NCBI GenBank assembly: GCA_015233515.1
Contig: JADFXS010000180.1
Location: 1-6,007 of the forward strand
From: Deltaproteobacteria bacterium
GTDB taxonomy: Bacteria; Desulfobacterota; Desulfarculia; Adiutricales; JAGVGV01
Reading direction: 5' to 3'
DNA length: 6,007 nucleotides
The notes below the pieces were generated by a model. That model did no database searches, had not been told where the DNA came from, and saw only the letters and a program-made list of their open reading frames with translations. This document shows, in pieces, positions 4,834 to 6,007 of the stretch. The translations under genes were made by a program, and so were the position numbers. Position 1 is the first letter of the stretch, and each line of letters starts with the position of its first letter.

Positions 4834-6007
4834 TTAGAGTTTCCATAAGCGCCGGCCCCCTAGGATCAGTTTTTCGAAATCCCAGGCGGGTAAAGGCGGG
4901 GCAAAGTAGTTGCCCTGCATCTCGTCGCAGCCTTCTTTGACTAGAATAGATAATTGTTGTTCCGTTTCCACGCCTTCGGCCAGGACTCGGAGTCTCAAGT
5001 TGTGCCCGAACGCGATGATCGCGCGGACGATATCCTGATCGTGGTCGTTACCATTCATGTCCCGGATAAACGATGAATCCATTTTAAGCGTGTCGATGGG
5101 GAATCGTCTTAAGTTATGCAGAGATGAATACCCGGTCCCGAAATCGTCTATGGAGAGCAGAAGGCCGATTCGTTTCAACTCGGTCATCAGGGAAGTGACC
5201 AGCTCAAGGTCTTGCATTATAATGCTTTCCTTAAGCTCAAGCTCCAGTTGACGTGGATCCAGCCCGGTTTCGTCCAAGATTCCCGCCACCAAGTCAGGTA
5301 GCAACGGCTGCCGGAACTGCCGGCCGGAAAGGTTTACGGCGATTTGAAACGGCCCCAAGCCGGCATCGGTCCAGGTTTTGGTCTGCTGACAGGCGGTCTT
5401 GAGTATCCATTCACCAATAGGAAAAATCAGGCCGGTTTCTTCGGCGATGGAAATGAATTTAGCCGGAGGCATTAAACCCATTTCCGGGTGCTGCCAGCGG
5501 ACCAGGGCCTCCATACCGATAATCCGACCGCTAACCAGTTCCAGTCGTGGTTGATAATGTAAAATGAGTTGCTTGTGATCCATGGCCAGGCGCAAACTGT
5601 TTTCCAATAGCAGGCGTTCCTTGGCCCGGATGTTCATTTCACTGGTATAAAACTGGTAGTTGTTTCGACCTTTTTCCTTGGCAGTGTACATGGCGGTGTC
5701 GGCGTGCTGCAGAAGCAGGTCCTTGTCCTCGCCATCCATGGGGTACAAGGTTACGCCGATGCTGGCCGTGATCGATACCTCGTGGCGATCCAGGGCAAAC
5801 GGCCTCGTCATGGCTTGGATGATCCGATGCGCGGCTTGCGTCCCTCCCTGAGCTTGGTTAATATCCGGAAGGATGATCGCGAATTCATCTCCACCCAGGC
5901 GGGCCAATGTGTCTATTTCCCGCAGACATTCCTTGATGCGAGCCGCTACCTTGATTAAAAGTTCATCTCCGACCTGGTGGCCCAATGAGTCATTTATGAT
6001 TTTAAAG
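4834..6007 (-). CDS. GGDEF-EAL protein, diguanylate cyclase/cyclic-di-GMP phosphodiesterase (5' end outside window)
   Basis: The frame stays open to the right edge, so the true start is outside; 390 C-terminal residues are visible. They begin within the GGDEF domain at FKIINDSLGHQVGDELL, the usual metal and nucleotide-binding region. The signature GGDEF is intact (visible residues 38-42), preceded by REID with five residues between, which fits the RxxD product-inhibition site. The EAL domain (about visible 135-385) carries EALVRW (E166), N225 in VNLS, ELKE (257-260), IDDFGTGYSSL (D287-D288), K308 in LKMD, E344 in AEGVET and Q364 in EMQG, so the phosphodiesterase catalytic set looks complete. 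Both activities may therefore be possible, although such proteins are often biased to one. Sensory domains (PAS, GAF, REC or membrane) are expected upstream but not seen. It is convergent with the iron operon, with 83 bases between stop codons. A TTG at 5985 is not the start, since conserved GGDEF residues precede it. Confidence 0.96.
   Translation of the reverse strand, partial: FKIINDSLGHQVGDELLIKVAARIKECLREIDTLARLGGDEFAIILPDINQAQGGTQAAHRIIQAMTRPFALDRHEVSITASIGVTLYPMDGEDKDLLLQHADTAMYTAKEKGRNNYQFYTSEMNIRAKERLLLENSLRLAMDHKQLILHYQPRLELVSGRIIGMEALVRWQHPEMGLMPPAKFISIAEETGLIFPIGEWILKTACQQTKTWTDAGLGPFQIAVNLSGRQFRQPLLPDLVAGILDETGLDPRQLELELKESIIMQDLELVTSLMTELKRIGLLLSIDDFGTGYSSLHNLRRFPIDTLKMDSSFIRDMNGNDHDQDIVRAIIAFGHNLRLRVLAEGVETEQQLSILVKEGCDEMQGNYFAPPLPAWDFEKLILGGRRLWKL

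Noticed and set aside
5985..5987. TTG at the apparent start of the GGDEF-EAL frame.
   Set aside because: The codons before it (FKIINDS) continue the conserved GGDEF sequence and stay open to the window edge, so this is an internal leucine.

Overview
This window looks like chromosomal DNA from a Gram-negative anaerobe, most plausibly a delta-proteobacterium (Desulfobacterota-like). The clues are an hrcA gene under CIRCE control, a REC/HD-GYP regulator, a FeoB paired with a DtxR-FeoA fusion regulator, and base composition near half G+C by eye. The taxonomic call is an inference from gene content; no RNA gene or species marker is present.

Layout. On the minus strand, bases 1-133 hold the first 44 codons of hrcA, the heat-shock repressor. 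They are preceded by a CIRCE operator (147-173) and a TTGACA promoter (178-206). A divergent candidate promoter (258-287) and a leader of about 175 bases lead into an orphan response regulator with an HD-GYP cyclic-di-GMP phosphodiesterase output (464-1552). The next gap (1553-1908) is non-coding. It contains a 146-bp element bounded by perfect 19-bp inverted repeats ending in TA, which looks like a MITE or the residue of an insertion sequence.

The iron module follows on the plus strand. A 33-codon small ORF with a strong ribosome-binding site (1909-2010) contains two hairpins. It ends 11 bases before a divergent FeoB (2022-3962) that has almost no ribosome-binding site of its own. FeoB overlaps by ATGA with a DtxR-family regulator fused to a C-terminal FeoA/SH3-like domain (3959-4750). 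This suggests a self-regulated ferrous-iron (or related divalent metal) uptake operon whose translation is coupled from gene to gene.

A structured convergent region (about 4732-4808) separates the operon from a minus-strand GGDEF-EAL gene that runs off the right edge (4834-6007, 5' end missing). Both of its active sites and the RxxD inhibitory site look intact. The iron operon is thus flanked on both sides by cyclic-di-GMP enzymes, though nothing in the sequence shows they share regulation.

The points most worth a second look are the small ORF and hairpin leader before feoB, the MITE-like element, the altered winged helix and cysteine-rich segment of the DtxR-FeoA protein, and the non-canonical G2 and gate motifs of FeoB.
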